Positions 29,201 through 38,961 of a DNA stretch of 64,000 nt are shown piece by piece (the first letter of the stretch is position 1; every line of letters starts with the position of its first letter). The DNA comes from Microbulbifer litoralis. Lineage in GTDB: Bacteria > Pseudomonadota > Gammaproteobacteria > Pseudomonadales > Cellvibrionaceae. A program made the translations under genes and the position numbers. The notes below the pieces were generated by a model that worked only from the letters and a program-made list of their open reading frames with translations, ran no database searches and was not told where the DNA came from. The DNA lies in NCBI RefSeq assembly GCF_023634065.1, contig NZ_JALKCV010000016.1, forward strand, positions 1 to 64,000. Direction: 5' to 3'.

Positions 29201-29674
29201 TCAGTCGCAGTCGAGGCTGCTGTTGCGCAGCACACCGCTGACCAGCAGATTGATGCTGCGACCCCGTTCGCCATTGCGCCCGTCGTTGCAGACCTGGATG
29301 GTGACTTCTTCGTCAATAAAGCCGTTGGGGCGGAAGTCGAAAGGCAGCTCGCCTTCGGTCATGTTCACGGAAGGACCACTACACGCCTCCGCTACCTGAA
29401 GTACGGTATCGTCACTGTCTTCAACCTGAATACCGCTACCGATTCCCCCATCCTCTTCCAGCTCTGTGATGGTAATTGGACTCTGGAGGCGCACCGCCTC
29501 ACTGCGGGCGTACTCCAATACGCCCGCCAACTGGTCGGCACAGGAAACCCGTTGATTCCCTTCAATCAGATCCCGAAAGGAGGGTACCGCGATGGCTGAA
29601 ATAATCGCCAGAATGGCGATGACGATCATCAGTTCCACCAGGGTAAAACCGGCGGAGTGACGGGGGGATATCAT
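29201..29674 (-). CDS. fimU: Type IV minor pilin FimU (GspH/FimT-like)
   Basis: A 157-residue minor pilin. Leader MISPRHSAG precedes FTLVELMIVIAILAIISAIA with Glu5, then a GspH-like domain with Cys residues near both ends. The frame extends 18 codons upstream, but the chosen ATG has AGGAGA about 9 nt before it and gives a normal leader. First gene of the minor pilin operon fimU-pilV-pilW-pilX-pilY1-pilE, directly following ispH on the same strand. A second FimT-type gene lies at 23.0 kb; position before pilV makes this one FimU. Confidence 0.86.
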   Translation of the reverse strand: MISPRHSAGFTLVELMIVIAILAIISAIAVPSFRDLIEGNQRVSCADQLAGVLEYARSEAVRLQSPITITELEEDGGIGSGIQVEDSDDTVLQVAEACSGPSVNMTEGELPFDFRPNGFIDEEVTIQVCNDGRNGERGRSINLLVSGVLRNSSLDCD

Positions 29675-29828
29675 CACTTTTATTCTCCTGCTTTGACTGG
29701 CACATATATACCAGTCTGGGGAGATCATTAAAGTGACGAAGATGGCGGTTTGGCCGCTAGCCGACTAGCGGTCTATGGAGCGTGACAGACGGGCGGGTAT
29801 TCGGGTACCGGCGCGGAGTGCCGGCCCG

Positions 29829-30764
29829 TCAACGAAGCTCCCTGGGCAGGGAAAAACGGATATTTTCCTCCCGCCCCAGCATTTCCTGAGGCAGCTCGGC
29901 ACCCAGTTGCTGGAGCCTATCGATGACTTCCCGCACCAGCACCTCCGGCGCCGAGGCGCCGGCGGTGATACCGATTGAGCGGCTGCCCTCCAGCCAGGCC
30001 GGGTCGATATCGCCGGCGCCGTCAATCAGCTTTGCGGAGGCGCCGCAGCGCTCGGCCAACTCGCGCAGGCGGTTGGAATTGGAGCTGTTGGGGCTGCCGA
30101 CCACCAATACCAGGTCGCACTCCAGCGCCAGTTGCCGCACTGCGTCCTGGCGGTTCTGGGTTGCGTAGCAGATATCGTCTTTGCGCGGACCGACAATATT
30201 CGGGAAGCGGGCACGAAGGGCGTCGATCACCCGGGCCGTGTCGTCCATGGACAAAGTGGTCTGGGTCACAAACGTCAGGTTGTTCTCGTCCTTGACCTGC
30301 AGCTCGGTCACGTCCTGTTCGTCTTCGACCAGGTAAATGGCTCCGCCGGCACTGGTGTCGTACTGCCCCATGGTGCCCTCCACCTCCGGATGCCCCTGGT
30401 GACCAATCAGGATGCACTCGCTGCCATCGGTGCTGAATTTGCTGACTTCCATATGCACCTTGGTAACCAGCGGGCAGGTGGCGTCAAAAACTCTCAGGCC
30501 GCGGTCCTCCGCCTCCTGCTGAACCGCCTTGGAGACACCGTGGGCACTGAAGATGACGATCACGTCGTCGGGCACTTCGTGCAGCTCGTCCACAAACACG
30601 GCGCCGCGCTCGCGCAGCCTGTCCACGACGAACTTGTTGTGGACCACCTCGTGGCGCACGTAGATGGGCGCACCGAAGACATCCAGTGCGCGGTTGACGA
30701 TATCGATCGCGCGGTCGACACCAGCGCAGAAACCGCGGGGATTGGCGAGGCGGATAGCAGTCAT
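29829..30764 (-). CDS. ispH: 4-hydroxy-3-methylbut-2-enyl diphosphate reductase
   Basis: The last enzyme of the MEP isoprenoid pathway, an iron-sulfur protein making IPP and DMAPP. Cluster ligands are Cys13 (PRGFCAGV), Cys97 (DATCPLVTK) and Cys199 ([10 protein letters not shown]). His42, His125 and Glu127 (GHPEVEG) form the substrate site. Length is 311 residues. The ATG overlaps the fkpB stop (TAATG), so the two are translationally coupled in the ileS-lspA-fkpB-ispH operon. Confidence 0.97.
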   Translation of the reverse strand: MTAIRLANPRGFCAGVDRAIDIVNRALDVFGAPIYVRHEVVHNKFVVDRLRERGAVFVDELHEVPDDVIVIFSAHGVSKAVQQEAEDRGLRVFDATCPLVTKVHMEVSKFSTDGSECILIGHQGHPEVEGTMGQYDTSAGGAIYLVEDEQDVTELQVKDENNLTFVTQTTLSMDDTARVIDALRARFPNIVGPRKDDICYATQNRQDAVRQLALECDLVLVVGSPNSSNSNRLRELAERCGASAKLIDGAGDIDPAWLEGSRSIGITAGASAPEVLVREVIDRLQQLGAELPQEMLGREENIRFSLPRELR

Positions 30765-31204
30765 TAGTTCACCGATGCCACTTCAATGATCTTCACTCGG
30801 AAATTCAGTGTCTGGCCGGCGAGCGGGTGGTTGAAGTCCACGGTAACCTCGTCGTCACCGATCTCGCGGATCACCCCCGGCAGCTCGCCGCCACCGTTGT
30901 CGAAAGAGACTACCAGACCCGGCTCCAGCTCGATATCCGGGGAGAAGTGGTCCCGGCGCACTGTCTGGATATTCTGCGGGTTGCGCTGGCCGAAGCCGGC
31001 TTCCGGCGAAATTTCTATCTCGGCCTCGTCGCCGGCCTGGAGCCCGAACAATGCCCTTTCGAAACCGGGCAGCAGGCTGCCATCGCCGACGCTGAACGTC
31101 GCCGGATCGCCCTCGAACGTGGATTCCACCTCGCTGCCGTCGTCCAGTTGCAGGCTGAAATGCAGGGTCACGCGGCTGTGTTCACCGATTACATTGTTGC
31201 TCAT
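30764..31204 (-). CDS. fkpB: FKBP-type peptidyl-prolyl cis-trans isomerase
   Basis: An SlpA/SlyD-type FKBP isomerase of 146 residues. FKBP start ([19 protein letters not shown]) and the flap core [26 protein letters not shown] are clear, with an inserted IF-like chaperone segment ([18 protein letters not shown]). It lacks the His-rich metal-binding tail of SlyD, which favours FkpB. It begins immediately after the lspA stop, in the same lspA-fkpB-ispH order as E. coli. Confidence 0.92.
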   Translation of the reverse strand: MSNNVIGEHSRVTLHFSLQLDDGSEVESTFEGDPATFSVGDGSLLPGFERALFGLQAGDEAEIEISPEAGFGQRNPQNIQTVRRDHFSPDIELEPGLVVSFDNGGGELPGVIREIGDDEVTVDFNHPLAGQTLNFRVKIIEVASVN

Positions 31205-31762
31205 CTAGACTTCTGCGCTCTTCTTCGCATCATCGGCGTTTTTCCCGGCACCGTTTTTATCCGAGAAAAACAGCAGTTCTATCACCAGCATCGCGGCACC
31301 GACGCTGATCGCCATATCCGCCACATTGAACACCGGAAAACTCCAGCTGCCGTAGTAAACGGAAATAAAATCCCGCACATAACCGAGTGTCATACGGTCC
31401 CAGAGGTTGCCCAGCGCACCGCTCAGGATAAGGGCCAGGGCCAGCGGTTCCCAGCGCCTGGCCGCGGGCAGGCGCCACAGCCAGACGCTGACCATAACAC
31501 TGAAACCCAGCGCCACGGCACCGAAAAACCAGCGCTGCCAGCCGCCGGCATCGGCCAGGAAGCTGAAGGCCGCGCCGTAATTTTCCGCGTAGGTAAATTG
31601 CAGCAGCCCGGGGATGATCTGCAGCGGCGGGCCATAGCGGAACTGTTCTACCGCCCAGACCTTGGTAACGATATCCAAGCCGATCATTACCAGCGCCAAC
31701 AGGAACCAGCGCCAGGGATGGGCAAACAGTTTCAGCACGTTGCCGGCCCCGTTCCTAGGCAT
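31205..31762 (-). CDS. lspA: Lipoprotein signal peptidase II
   Basis: An inner-membrane aspartyl protease that cleaves prolipoprotein signals. Four TM segments are predicted. The catalytic pair is Asp131 (YVRDFISV) and Asp149 ([11 protein letters not shown]); the conserved GALGNLWDR precedes. I use the ATG at 31762, which has GAGGAGA upstream and overlaps the ileS stop by 8 bases; the frame extends five codons further. Length is 185 residues with a hydrophilic Lys/Asp-rich tail. Confidence 0.94.
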   Translation of the reverse strand: MPRNGAGNVLKLFAHPWRWFLLALVMIGLDIVTKVWAVEQFRYGPPLQIIPGLLQFTYAENYGAAFSFLADAGGWQRWFFGAVALGFSVMVSVWLWRLPAARRWEPLALALILSGALGNLWDRMTLGYVRDFISVYYGSWSFPVFNVADMAISVGAAMLVIELLFFSDKNGAGKNADDAKKSAEV

Positions 31763-34574
31763 AGTGTCTCTCCTCACCCTGGCCGGAAATATTCTCTACG
31801 CAGCGGGAACAGATTTCCGGGTGCTCGGGATCGGCGCCGACGTCTTCGCGGTAGTGCCAGCAGCGCGCGCATTTGGGGTGGTCGACCTTGCGCACGTCCA
31901 CTTTCAGGCCTTCCAGCTCGGTGGCGTGGGCGCCGGCGGCATCGCTGAGGCGCTGTACCGAAGTGGAGGAGCAGATCAGCACGAAACGCAGTTCGTCCTG
32001 CAGTTCGGACAGTTTCTCGCGCAGGTCGTCGTCCGCGTAGAGTGTCACCGCCGCCTGCAGGGAACCGCCGATATTGCCGGCGCCGCGCTGCGCCTCCAGC
32101 ACCTTGTTGACCGCGGCTTTCACTTCCGCAATGGCCGCCCAGTAGTCGGCGCCCTTGTCGGCACCGGCGGGCAGTTTCGGCAGCGGGTACCATTCGGCGA
32201 GGAAGACACTCTCGTGGTGGCTCTCGAGGGAAGAGTGCCTGGGAATAAACTGCCACAGTTCCTCGGCGGTAAAGCTCAGGATCGGTGCAATCCAGCGCGC
32301 AAACGCCTGCACGATGTGGTAGAGCGCGGTCTGCGCCGAGCGGCGCGCGACACTGTCCTCCCTGGTGGTGTACTGGCGGTCCTTGATGATATCCAAGTAG
32401 AAACCGCCCATTTCCACCACACAGAAGTTGTGCAGCTTCTGGTAGATCTGGTGGAACTGGTAGTTGTCGTAGGCGGCGACGATTTCGTCCTGCAGGCGCG
32501 CGGCTTTATCGAGCGCCCAGCGATCCAACGCCAGCATCTCATCTTCCGGCAGCAGGTCTTTACCCGGATCGAAACCGGCCAGGTTGGACAGGAAGAAGCG
32601 CGCAGTGTTGCGCAGGCGGCGGTAGGAATCGGCGGTGCGCTTGAGGATTTCGTCGGAAACCGCCATCTCACCGCTGAAGTCGGTGGCCGCCACCCACAGG
32701 CGCAACACGTCGGCACCCAGCTTGTTGATCACATCCTGCGGCGCCACGGTATTGCCGATGGACTTGGACATCTTGCGGCCCTGGGCGTCGACGGTGAAGC
32801 CGTGGGTCAGTACCTGCCTGTAGGGCGCGCGGTCGTTGATGGCAATGGAGGTCTTCAGCGAGGACTGGAACCAGCCGCGGTGCTGGTCGGAGCCCTCCAG
32901 GTACAGGTCCGCCGGCGAGCGCAGGCCGTCGCGGCGCTCCAGCACCGCGTAGTGGGTGACGCCGGAATCGAACCATACGTCTAAAGTGTCGGTCACTTTC
33001 TGGTAATGATCGGCGTCATCGCCCAGCAGTTCGCACGGGTCCAGGTCGAACCAGACATCCATGCCGCCGGCATCGATTTTCTCGGCCACCTTTTCCATCA
33101 GCTCGGGCGTGTCCGGATGAATTTCGTGAGTCTCCTTGTGCACGAACAGCGCGATGGGTACGCCCCAGGTGCGCTGGCGGGAGATACACCAGTCCGGACT
33201 GGCATCCAGCATGGCATCGATGCGCGCCTTGCCCCAGCTGGGAATCCAGCGCACGTCATCGGCGGCCTTCTGCGCGTGGTCCAGCAGGTCGTTCTGCTGC
33301 ATGCTGATAAACCACTGCGGCGTCGCGCGATAGATCAGCGGCGTCTTGGTGCGCCAGCAGTGCGGATAACTGTGCACCAGCTTGTCCTTGTGCAGCAGTA
33401 CGCCCTTCTCTGCCAGCAGTTCGACGATCTTGTCGTCGACTTTGTAGACATGCTCGCCGGCAAAGATCGGCACGCTATCGCGGAAAACGCCGTTGTCGTC
33501 GACATAGTTGAGCGTGTCGATGCCGTAGTGTTTTCCAACCAGGAAGTCGTCCGGGCCGTGGTCCGGCGCCGTGTGCACACAACCGGTACCGGCGTCGGTG
33601 GTGACATGGTCGCCGAGCACGATCGGCAGTTCCTTGTCGTAGAAGGGATGGTGGATCTTCAGATGTTCCAGCGCCGCGCCGCGGATGCGGCCGACCACTT
33701 CACCTTCCAGGCCGGCACGCTCGAGTACCGCGTCTTTCAGCGCCTCGGCCAGCAGGATGCGGCTGTCGCCCGTCTGCACGACCACGTATTCCAGCTCGGC
33801 ATTGATCGATACCGCCTGCGAGGACGGCAGCGTCCAGGGCGTGGTGGTCCAGATCACCACCGACAGCGGGCCGTCACCGGCATGGCCGCCGGCGGCATCG
33901 GCAATGGCCAGCGCCGTCTCCTCGGTGACCGGGTAGAGAACGTCGATGGAGAAAGAGGTCTTGTCCTGGTACTCCACTTCCGCCTCGGCCAGCGCCGAGC
34001 CGCCCACCACGCTCCAGTAGACCGGCTTGAAACCGCGCGCCAGGTGGCCGTTTTTCACGATGCGGCCGAGGGCGCGCACAATATCGCCCTCGAACTGGAA
34101 GTCCATGGTGCGGTAGGGGTTGTCCCACTCGCCGAATACCCCCAGGCGAATGAAGTCTTTCTTCTGCCCCTCCACCTGTTTGGCGGCATAGTCGCGACAC
34201 TTCTGGCGGAAGGTCTTGTGGTCCACCTTGACGCCGGCCTTGCCGATTTTCTTTTCCACCCGGTGCTCGATGGGCAGACCGTGACAGTCCCAACCGGGCA
34301 CGTAGGGTGCGTCGAAGCCGCTCAGGGTCTTCGACTTGACGATGATGTCCTTGAGGATCTTGTTGACCGAGTGGCCGATATGGATATCGCCGTTGGCGTA
34401 GGGCGGGCCATCGTGCAGGATAAACTGCTCGCGCCCGGCGCGGGCCGCGCGAATTTTCTCGTACAGCTTGCCCTGCTGCCATTGCTGCAGTGTCTTTGGT
34501 TCCCGCTGCGGCAGGTTGCCGCGCATGGGGAAATCGGTGTGGGGCAGATTCAGCGTCGCTTTGTAATCGGTCAT
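31755..34574 (-). CDS. ileS: Isoleucyl-tRNA synthetase
   Basis: A class Ia synthetase charging tRNA-Ile, with an editing domain (CP1). HIGH motif HIGH at 65-68, KMSKS motif in [10 protein letters not shown], and a C-terminal zinc site of two CxxC pairs (KCARCW ... ICSRCV) typical of bacterial type 1 IleRS. Length is 939 residues, complete. It lies between ribF and lspA, overlapping lspA by a few bases. Confidence 0.97.
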   Translation of the reverse strand: MTDYKATLNLPHTDFPMRGNLPQREPKTLQQWQQGKLYEKIRAARAGREQFILHDGPPYANGDIHIGHSVNKILKDIIVKSKTLSGFDAPYVPGWDCHGLPIEHRVEKKIGKAGVKVDHKTFRQKCRDYAAKQVEGQKKDFIRLGVFGEWDNPYRTMDFQFEGDIVRALGRIVKNGHLARGFKPVYWSVVGGSALAEAEVEYQDKTSFSIDVLYPVTEETALAIADAAGGHAGDGPLSVVIWTTTPWTLPSSQAVSINAELEYVVVQTGDSRILLAEALKDAVLERAGLEGEVVGRIRGAALEHLKIHHPFYDKELPIVLGDHVTTDAGTGCVHTAPDHGPDDFLVGKHYGIDTLNYVDDNGVFRDSVPIFAGEHVYKVDDKIVELLAEKGVLLHKDKLVHSYPHCWRTKTPLIYRATPQWFISMQQNDLLDHAQKAADDVRWIPSWGKARIDAMLDASPDWCISRQRTWGVPIALFVHKETHEIHPDTPELMEKVAEKIDAGGMDVWFDLDPCELLGDDADHYQKVTDTLDVWFDSGVTHYAVLERRDGLRSPADLYLEGSDQHRGWFQSSLKTSIAINDRAPYRQVLTHGFTVDAQGRKMSKSIGNTVAPQDVINKLGADVLRLWVAATDFSGEMAVSDEILKRTADSYRRLRNTARFFLSNLAGFDPGKDLLPEDEMLALDRWALDKAARLQDEIVAAYDNYQFHQIYQKLHNFCVVEMGGFYLDIIKDRQYTTREDSVARRSAQTALYHIVQAFARWIAPILSFTAEELWQFIPRHSSLESHHESVFLAEWYPLPKLPAGADKGADYWAAIAEVKAAVNKVLEAQRGAGNIGGSLQAAVTLYADDDLREKLSELQDELRFVLICSSTSVQRLSDAAGAHATELEGLKVDVRKVDHPKCARCWHYREDVGADPEHPEICSRCVENISGQGEERHYA

Positions 34575-34602
34575 TGGGTGTCTGCTTGGATCCAGTGTTT
34601 CT

Positions 34603-34628
34603 GATGGGCACGCTGCGCTTTGCCCATC
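34603..34628. repeat. REP-like palindrome between ribF and ileS
   Basis: GATGGGCA and TGCCCATC pair around CGCTGCGCTT. Nearly the same unit occurs at 35799-35822 after murJ. Read on the minus strand both are GTAGGATGGGCAAAGCGCAG, a dispersed intergenic palindrome type seen in many gammaproteobacteria. Confidence 0.75.
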
Positions 34629-34647
34629 CTACAGGTTGTGCGGCTGG

Positions 34648-35634
34648 TTACCGCTTCCGCGCGAACCAGACTTTGGCGTCCTCGATATCCTGGGCGATGC
34701 GCGCTTTCAGGATCTCCAGGGAATCGAATTTCTCTTCATCGCGCAGCTTGTGGCAGAACTCCACCGCCAGCTCGCGGCCGTAGAGATCGCCGCTGAAATC
34801 GAACAGGTTGACCTCCAGCAGCGGCTGCGCGCCCTCGCCCTCCACGGTGGGGCGGAAGCCCACATTGGCGACGCCGTCGATCACCTGGCGGCCGGGCGCC
34901 AGTTCGCTGCCATCGGTGGCCCGGGTGCGCACCGTGTACACGCCCACCAGCGGCGAGCGATAGCGATGCAGGCGCACATTGGCCGTCGGCGCACCCAGTT
35001 GGCGGCCCAGCGCGCGCCCCGGAGCCACGCGGCCGGTGATGCGGTAGGGCTTGCCCAGCAGCGCCGCCGCCAGCTCGAAGTCGCCCGCTTCCAGCGCGGC
35101 GCGAATGCGCGTGCTGCTGACCCGCTCGCCGTCAATTTCCACCGTCGCGGTGTCCTCGACAGTAAAGCCGGCCCCGGCGCCAATCTTCTGCAACAGACGG
35201 TAATCGCCGCTGCGGTCGCAGCCGAAGCGAAAATCGTCGCCCACCACCAGGTGGCGGATCGCCAGGCCGTCGACCAGCACCTCCCGGACAAACGCCTCGG
35301 CGCCGAGGCTGCGAAGCCTGTCGTTGAACTGCAGGCACAGCACCCGGTCCACACCGGCCTCGAACAGCGACAGCACCTTCTCCTTGAAGCGCATCAACCG
35401 CGCCGGCGCCTTTTCGCCGGAAAAGAACTCGTGGGGCTGGGGCTCGAAGACGATGACCACCGAGGGGACACCCTGTTCGGCGGCCCGCTGTCTCAACTGC
35501 GCAATGATCGCCCGGTGGCCGAGGTGGACACCGTCGAACGAGCCGATGGTGGCCACGCAGTCGCGGTGGCGGGGACGCAGGTTGTGCAACCCGCGGATCA
35601 GTTCGCGCTCAGGGGCCAAGGCGGTCCTTCCCAT
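34648..35634 (-). CDS. ribF: Bifunctional riboflavin kinase / FAD synthetase
   Basis: Makes FMN and then FAD from riboflavin. The N-terminal nucleotidyltransferase domain has GSFDGVHLGHRAI, and the C-terminal flavokinase domain has the segment GRALGRQLGAPTANVRLHR. Length is about 328 residues. The start is uncertain: GTG at 35640, ATG at 35634 and an internal TTG after GGAAGG near 35619 are all possible, and the family start usually lies just before ELIRGLHNLRP. Located between murJ and ileS as in Pseudomonas. Confidence 0.93.
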   Translation of the reverse strand: MGRTALAPERELIRGLHNLRPRHRDCVATIGSFDGVHLGHRAIIAQLRQRAAEQGVPSVVIVFEPQPHEFFSGEKAPARLMRFKEKVLSLFEAGVDRVLCLQFNDRLRSLGAEAFVREVLVDGLAIRHLVVGDDFRFGCDRSGDYRLLQKIGAGAGFTVEDTATVEIDGERVSSTRIRAALEAGDFELAAALLGKPYRITGRVAPGRALGRQLGAPTANVRLHRYRSPLVGVYTVRTRATDGSELAPGRQVIDGVANVGFRPTVEGEGAQPLLEVNLFDFSGDLYGRELAVEFCHKLRDEEKFDSLEILKARIAQDIEDAKVWFARKR

Positions 35635-35798
35635 CCTCACAAAATCGAGCGGCGCAGTATAGCGGAATAGTGGTTGGCGGTCAGCGGGAGATACTTGGGA
35701 TTCGGGGCTCGGAGCCCGGAAAAGAATACCTGCGCAGGGAGCCTTCGCTGACTCGGCTTACTGGCAGCCGGTGGGCTCGGGGCTCACAGGATCGCGAA

Positions 35799-35822
35799 AT
35801 GGGCGCGCTGCGCTTTGCCCAT
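35799..35822. repeat. REP-like palindrome at the murJ 3' end
   Basis: ATGGGC...GCCCAT around GCGCTGCGCTTT, a second copy of the unit at 34603-34628. On the minus strand its leading GTAG contains the murJ stop codon. Upstream at about 35696-35735 are degenerate GGGATTC/GGGGCTC units. Confidence 0.7.
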
Positions 35823-35823
35823 C

Positions 35824-37434
35824 CTACGAAGTCGCGCGGAAATGACGGGGCCGGAGGCCCGAGGCCAGCAGCACCAGCCCATAGACGGCGCCGCCACCGG
35901 CCACCATCGCCCCCATGCGCCAGGCCCGCTGCCACCAGGACCAGTCGCTCCACTCCGGCCACAGGTACAGGCCGCCGAACAGCAGTGCCACCATGGCCGC
36001 ATTGGCCGCCAGCAGCCGCAGCAGATAGGCGCCCCAGCCGGCCTCCGGGCGGTAGACATCATCGCGGCGCAGGCCGCGGTACAGCAGCCAGGCGTTGATC
36101 GCGGCCTGGCAGGCGGTGGCCAGCGCCAGGCCCATATGGCCCAGGCGGAAGTAGTGGTGCAACGGAATCACGAACGCCAGGCTCAGTACCATCTTGGCCG
36201 CGATCGCGATCAGGCCGAAGCGCACCGGCGTGTAGGTGTCCTGGCGGGCGAAATAGCCCGGCGCCAGTACCTTGATCAACATGAAAGCCAGCAGCCCCAG
36301 CGAATAGGCCCGCAGCGACCAGGCCGCCATTTCCATATCCCGCGGCTCCATGGCGCCGTACTGGAACAGCGTCGTCAGCAGCGGCTCCGCCAATACCAGC
36401 AGCGCCACCGCCGCTGGCAGCGAAATCAGCGTCACGCTGCGCAGCGCCCAGTCCAGCGTGTGGCGGAAACAGCGCGGATCGCCGCCGGCATGCTGGCGCG
36501 ACAGGTTGGGCAGGATCACTGTCCCAACCGCCACGCCGAACACCCCCAGCGGCAGCTCGGTCAGCCGGTCGGAGAAATAGAGCCAGGAGACACTGCCGGT
36601 GGGCAGAAAGGATGCCAGCACCGTGTCCAGCACCAGGCTGATCTGGGTGACGGAGACACCGAAAATGGCCGGCGCCATCAGTCGCAGAATCTTGCGCACG
36701 CCCGGGTAGCTCCAGTCCCAGCGCGGCCGCGGCAGCAACCCCTGGCGCGCCAGGAAGGGGATCTGGAACAGCAGTTGCACCACGCCGGCTGCGAGCACCC
36801 CCCAGGCCAGCCCCATGATCGGTGGCTCGAACCAGTCGGTCGCGATGACCGCCGCGGCAATCAGCATCAGGTTCAACAGCACCGGCGTCAGCGCCGGCAC
36901 CGCGAAGCGGTCGAAACTGTTCAGGACCGCGCCGGCAAAACCGGTCAGCGAGATCAGCATCAGGTAGGGGAAGGTGATGCGCAGCATTTCCGTGGCCAGG
37001 TCGAACTTCTCCCGCTCGCTGCCGTCCCACCACCAGCCGAATGCGAAAATTCCCGCCACCAGCGGCGCGCACAGCACACCGACCAGGGTCACCAGCAACA
37101 GGGTCCCGCCCAGGGCGCCGACGACACGGTCATTGAGTTCCCGCGCAGCGGCGATACCACCATTCTGCCGATATTCCGCCAACACCGGCACAAACGCCTG
37201 GGCGAAGGCGCCCTCGGCAAACAGGCGGCGGAAAAAGTTGGGAATCTTGAAAGCCACAAAAAAGGCGTCGGCGGCGTCGCCGGCACCGGCAAAACGGGCT
37301 AAAACCATATCCCGGGCCAGGCCCATGACTCTCGAGAGCATGGTCGCGCCGCCGACCACGGAACTGCCCCGCAGCAGGCCGGCGGCGCCGGATTTTTCAA
37401 GGGGGGATTCCTGGCTGGGGGACGGTGACGACAA
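35824..37434 (-). CDS. murJ: Lipid II flippase MurJ
   Basis: An inner-membrane MOP-family transporter flipping lipid II for peptidoglycan synthesis. Fourteen hydrophobic segments are apparent. The N-terminal signature GLLRGSSVVGGATMLSRVMG and SRVMGLARDMVLA matches the family. No ATG opens the frame. TTG at 37434 has GGGAG 8 nt upstream and gives 536 residues; the longest frame (TTG 37512) adds 26 unlikely residues. Followed by ribF after about 190 repeat-bearing bases. Its TAG stop is part of a GTAGGATGGGC palindrome. Confidence 0.93.
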   Translation of the reverse strand: MSSPSPSQESPLEKSGAAGLLRGSSVVGGATMLSRVMGLARDMVLARFAGAGDAADAFFVAFKIPNFFRRLFAEGAFAQAFVPVLAEYRQNGGIAAARELNDRVVGALGGTLLLVTLVGVLCAPLVAGIFAFGWWWDGSEREKFDLATEMLRITFPYLMLISLTGFAGAVLNSFDRFAVPALTPVLLNLMLIAAAVIATDWFEPPIMGLAWGVLAAGVVQLLFQIPFLARQGLLPRPRWDWSYPGVRKILRLMAPAIFGVSVTQISLVLDTVLASFLPTGSVSWLYFSDRLTELPLGVFGVAVGTVILPNLSRQHAGGDPRCFRHTLDWALRSVTLISLPAAVALLVLAEPLLTTLFQYGAMEPRDMEMAAWSLRAYSLGLLAFMLIKVLAPGYFARQDTYTPVRFGLIAIAAKMVLSLAFVIPLHHYFRLGHMGLALATACQAAINAWLLYRGLRRDDVYRPEAGWGAYLLRLLAANAAMVALLFGGLYLWPEWSDWSWWQRAWRMGAMVAGGGAVYGLVLLASGLRPRHFRATS

Positions 37435-37599
37435 GACGGCGGCTCCCGGGTGTGATTTCGCGGATCGATGGCCGGCAAGTCTACCGCAAATCGTGGCGCC
37501 GCACGGCGGCAATCGGCCTACCGGTGAAAGTGCCGGAAACTATACTCAAGGTGAGCTTGAGGCGCGCCGCAATGGACTGACGGCGTAAGGAGATGACGG

Positions 37600-37737
37600 A
37601 TGACCATCAACGCACTGATTATCGCTCTGGCGCTGGCAATACTGCTCTATGTCGCAGTAGCGCTCGGCCCCCGCCCCAAACGGGTGCGGGTGCGCATCGA
37701 CGCCCCCCGCGACGGCCGCTACCGCCGCCGTCGCTAG
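37600..37737 (+). CDS. Putative 45-residue single-span membrane protein
   Basis: A short open frame with an excellent AAGGAG site 8 nt before its ATG. The product starts MTINALIIALALAILLYVAV, a single hydrophobic segment at about residues 4-23. A strongly basic tail (PRPKRVRVRI, ending YRRRR) would sit in the cytoplasm. It is divergent from murJ and lies upstream of the pds genes. Its TAG stop lies inside the first seven bases (CTAGTGG) of element M2. I do not recognise a family. The RBS and membrane-plus-basic design argue that it is real. Confidence 0.55.
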   Translation: MTINALIIALALAILLYVAVALGPRPKRVRVRIDAPRDGRYRRRR

Positions 37738-37897
37738 TGGGCCGCTTGTAAAGTTCGGTAACAAAGGAGCACAGCCAAATCGTTCAGGTCAAGGCGAGAA
37801 AGCGCTGGAATAGTAGCGTTATTTCAAGCTTTCTCAACGCAGAGCTGGACGATTTGGCGAAGCGAACTGTTACCTGACTTTGCGAGCGGCCCACTAA
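37734..37897. repeat. 164-bp palindromic element M2
   Basis: Same length as M1 and M3. Arms GGGCCGCTTGTAAAGT and ACTTTGCGAGCGGCCC pair with two mismatches, and inner CCAAATCG/CGATTTGG pair exactly. Compared by eye with M3 in the opposite orientation, it differs at about a dozen positions. It lies between the 45-residue gene and pdsO. Confidence 0.85.
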
Positions 37898-38059
37898 ACT
37901 GCAGCGCAACTGCCATTTTTCGCCATAATTGCGCTGCAATTTGCCCCCGGGGCGCCACGCCAGTGCCCCCTTGCGGTTGTTCAATGACTCTCGACCGGGC
38001 CGGAAACGCCACAACGGCACAGGCCCCAACCGAGAGACAAAACCGCAAGGAGAAGGACT
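37738..38059. other. Gene-free stretch upstream of pdsO
   Basis: Contains most of element M2, then a 10-bp inverted repeat (37901-37939) and about 120 bases of ordinary leader before the pdsO Shine-Dalgarno. No coding evidence. Confidence 0.6.
37901..37939 (+). promoter_or_regulatory. Operator-like inverted repeat upstream of pdsO
   Basis: TGCAGCGCAA and TTGCGCTGCA are perfect 10-bp arms separated by 19 bases. A CATAAT that could serve as -10 overlaps the right edge of the spacer. This is about 120 bases before pdsO, a plausible binding site for PdsR or another regulator. A simple hairpin is the alternative, but no T-run follows. Confidence 0.4.
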
Positions 38060-38755
38060 GTGAAAAAAGTACTGATGGCTGTGACCCTGGGTTCCCTGGT
38101 TGCCTCCGGCGTCCAGGCCAACGAACAAAACGAGTTTCGCGGATCGAAACTGACACCGGCCAAGCAGGCCACCGTATTCACCGGCGCCGCCGTCGCGGGC
38201 GCCGCAGTGGGCGGGCCGGTCGGATTCATCGCCGGAGCCCTCGGCGGAGCCTGGCTGGGCGAGCAGATTGAACAAGCAGAAGAGGCAGATATGCTGGCAT
38301 CACAACTGACCGACAGCCGCACGGAACTCAACGACCTGGCCCGGCAACTGGACGCGGCGCGCCTGTCGGCCAACGACGCCAACGAGCTGGCCCTCAACTC
38401 GCTGCAATTCCAGCTGCTGTTCACCACCGGCGACGATCAGTTGCAGGACGGTCAGCTGCACCAGGTGGCCACCCTGGCCGATTTTCTCAAGCGTCACCCG
38501 CAACTGCAGGTTGAACTGGAAGGCCGCGCCGATCCCCGCGGCAGCGACGGCTACAACAATGTGCTGTCCGACCAGCGCGCCCTGAGTGTGCAGCGCGCCC
38601 TGGAGAACTGCGGCATCGATCCCGCGCGTATCAGCCGCCGCGCCCTGGGGGCAAGCAAATCCCAAGCCCCGCGCGGTGATGTGGATGCCTACGCCATGGA
38701 GCGCCGGGTGGATATCCACTTCAACCTGCCCGAGTCCATGGCCGGCACTTTCTGA
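38060..38755 (+). CDS. pdsO: Sortase-system OmpA family protein PdsO
   Basis: A predicted envelope protein of 231 residues. Signal peptide (MKKVLMAVTLGSLVASGVQA), then a Gly/Ala-rich hydrophobic stretch (about 40-68, TGAAVAGAAVGGPVGFIAGA), a short coiled region, and an OmpA-like peptidoglycan-binding domain at about 115-225 (LEGRADPRGSDGYNNVLSDQ). This architecture, followed directly by the PdsR and PdsS genes, matches the OmpA component of the proteobacterial dedicated sortase system. Start codon GTG with AAGGAG upstream. No sortase gene is adjacent, so the label rests on domain order and neighbours. Confidence 0.8.
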   Translation: MKKVLMAVTLGSLVASGVQANEQNEFRGSKLTPAKQATVFTGAAVAGAAVGGPVGFIAGALGGAWLGEQIEQAEEADMLASQLTDSRTELNDLARQLDAARLSANDANELALNSLQFQLLFTTGDDQLQDGQLHQVATLADFLKRHPQLQVELEGRADPRGSDGYNNVLSDQRALSVQRALENCGIDPARISRRALGASKSQAPRGDVDAYAMERRVDIHFNLPESMAGTF

Positions 38756-38758
38756 ATC

Positions 38759-38794
38759 GGGACCCGGGACTCGGGACTCGGGACTCGGGACTCG
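38759..38794. repeat. GGGACTC heptamer tandem array, pdsO-pdsR gap
   Basis: About four exact GGGACTC units preceded by a GGGACCC variant, beginning four bases after the pdsO stop. Related arrays occur at 39659, 39790, 41936 and 46262. Confidence 0.8.
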
Positions 38795-38961
38795 CAGGAT
38801 CGGACTGCAAATCCGACCACCCAGACACCCTCCCGTGCAAAACCCTGTTGTACTTGCTGTATTTCGCGGGCACCGCAAATGCCCGCTTTTTTGGTTTATC
38901 CGCCCATTTGAGGCATGATTCAGCGCCAGCACACTCGTATAAAAATCACCCGGATCGCGCC

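Noticed and set aside
35641-35823. Possible small RNA or gene between murJ and ribF
   Set aside because: The sequence is accounted for by degenerate heptamer units and a REP-like palindrome.
38759-38794. GGGACTC array considered as a CRISPR or minisatellite coding repeat
   Set aside because: Units are 7 bp with no spacers, and no frame through it is supported.
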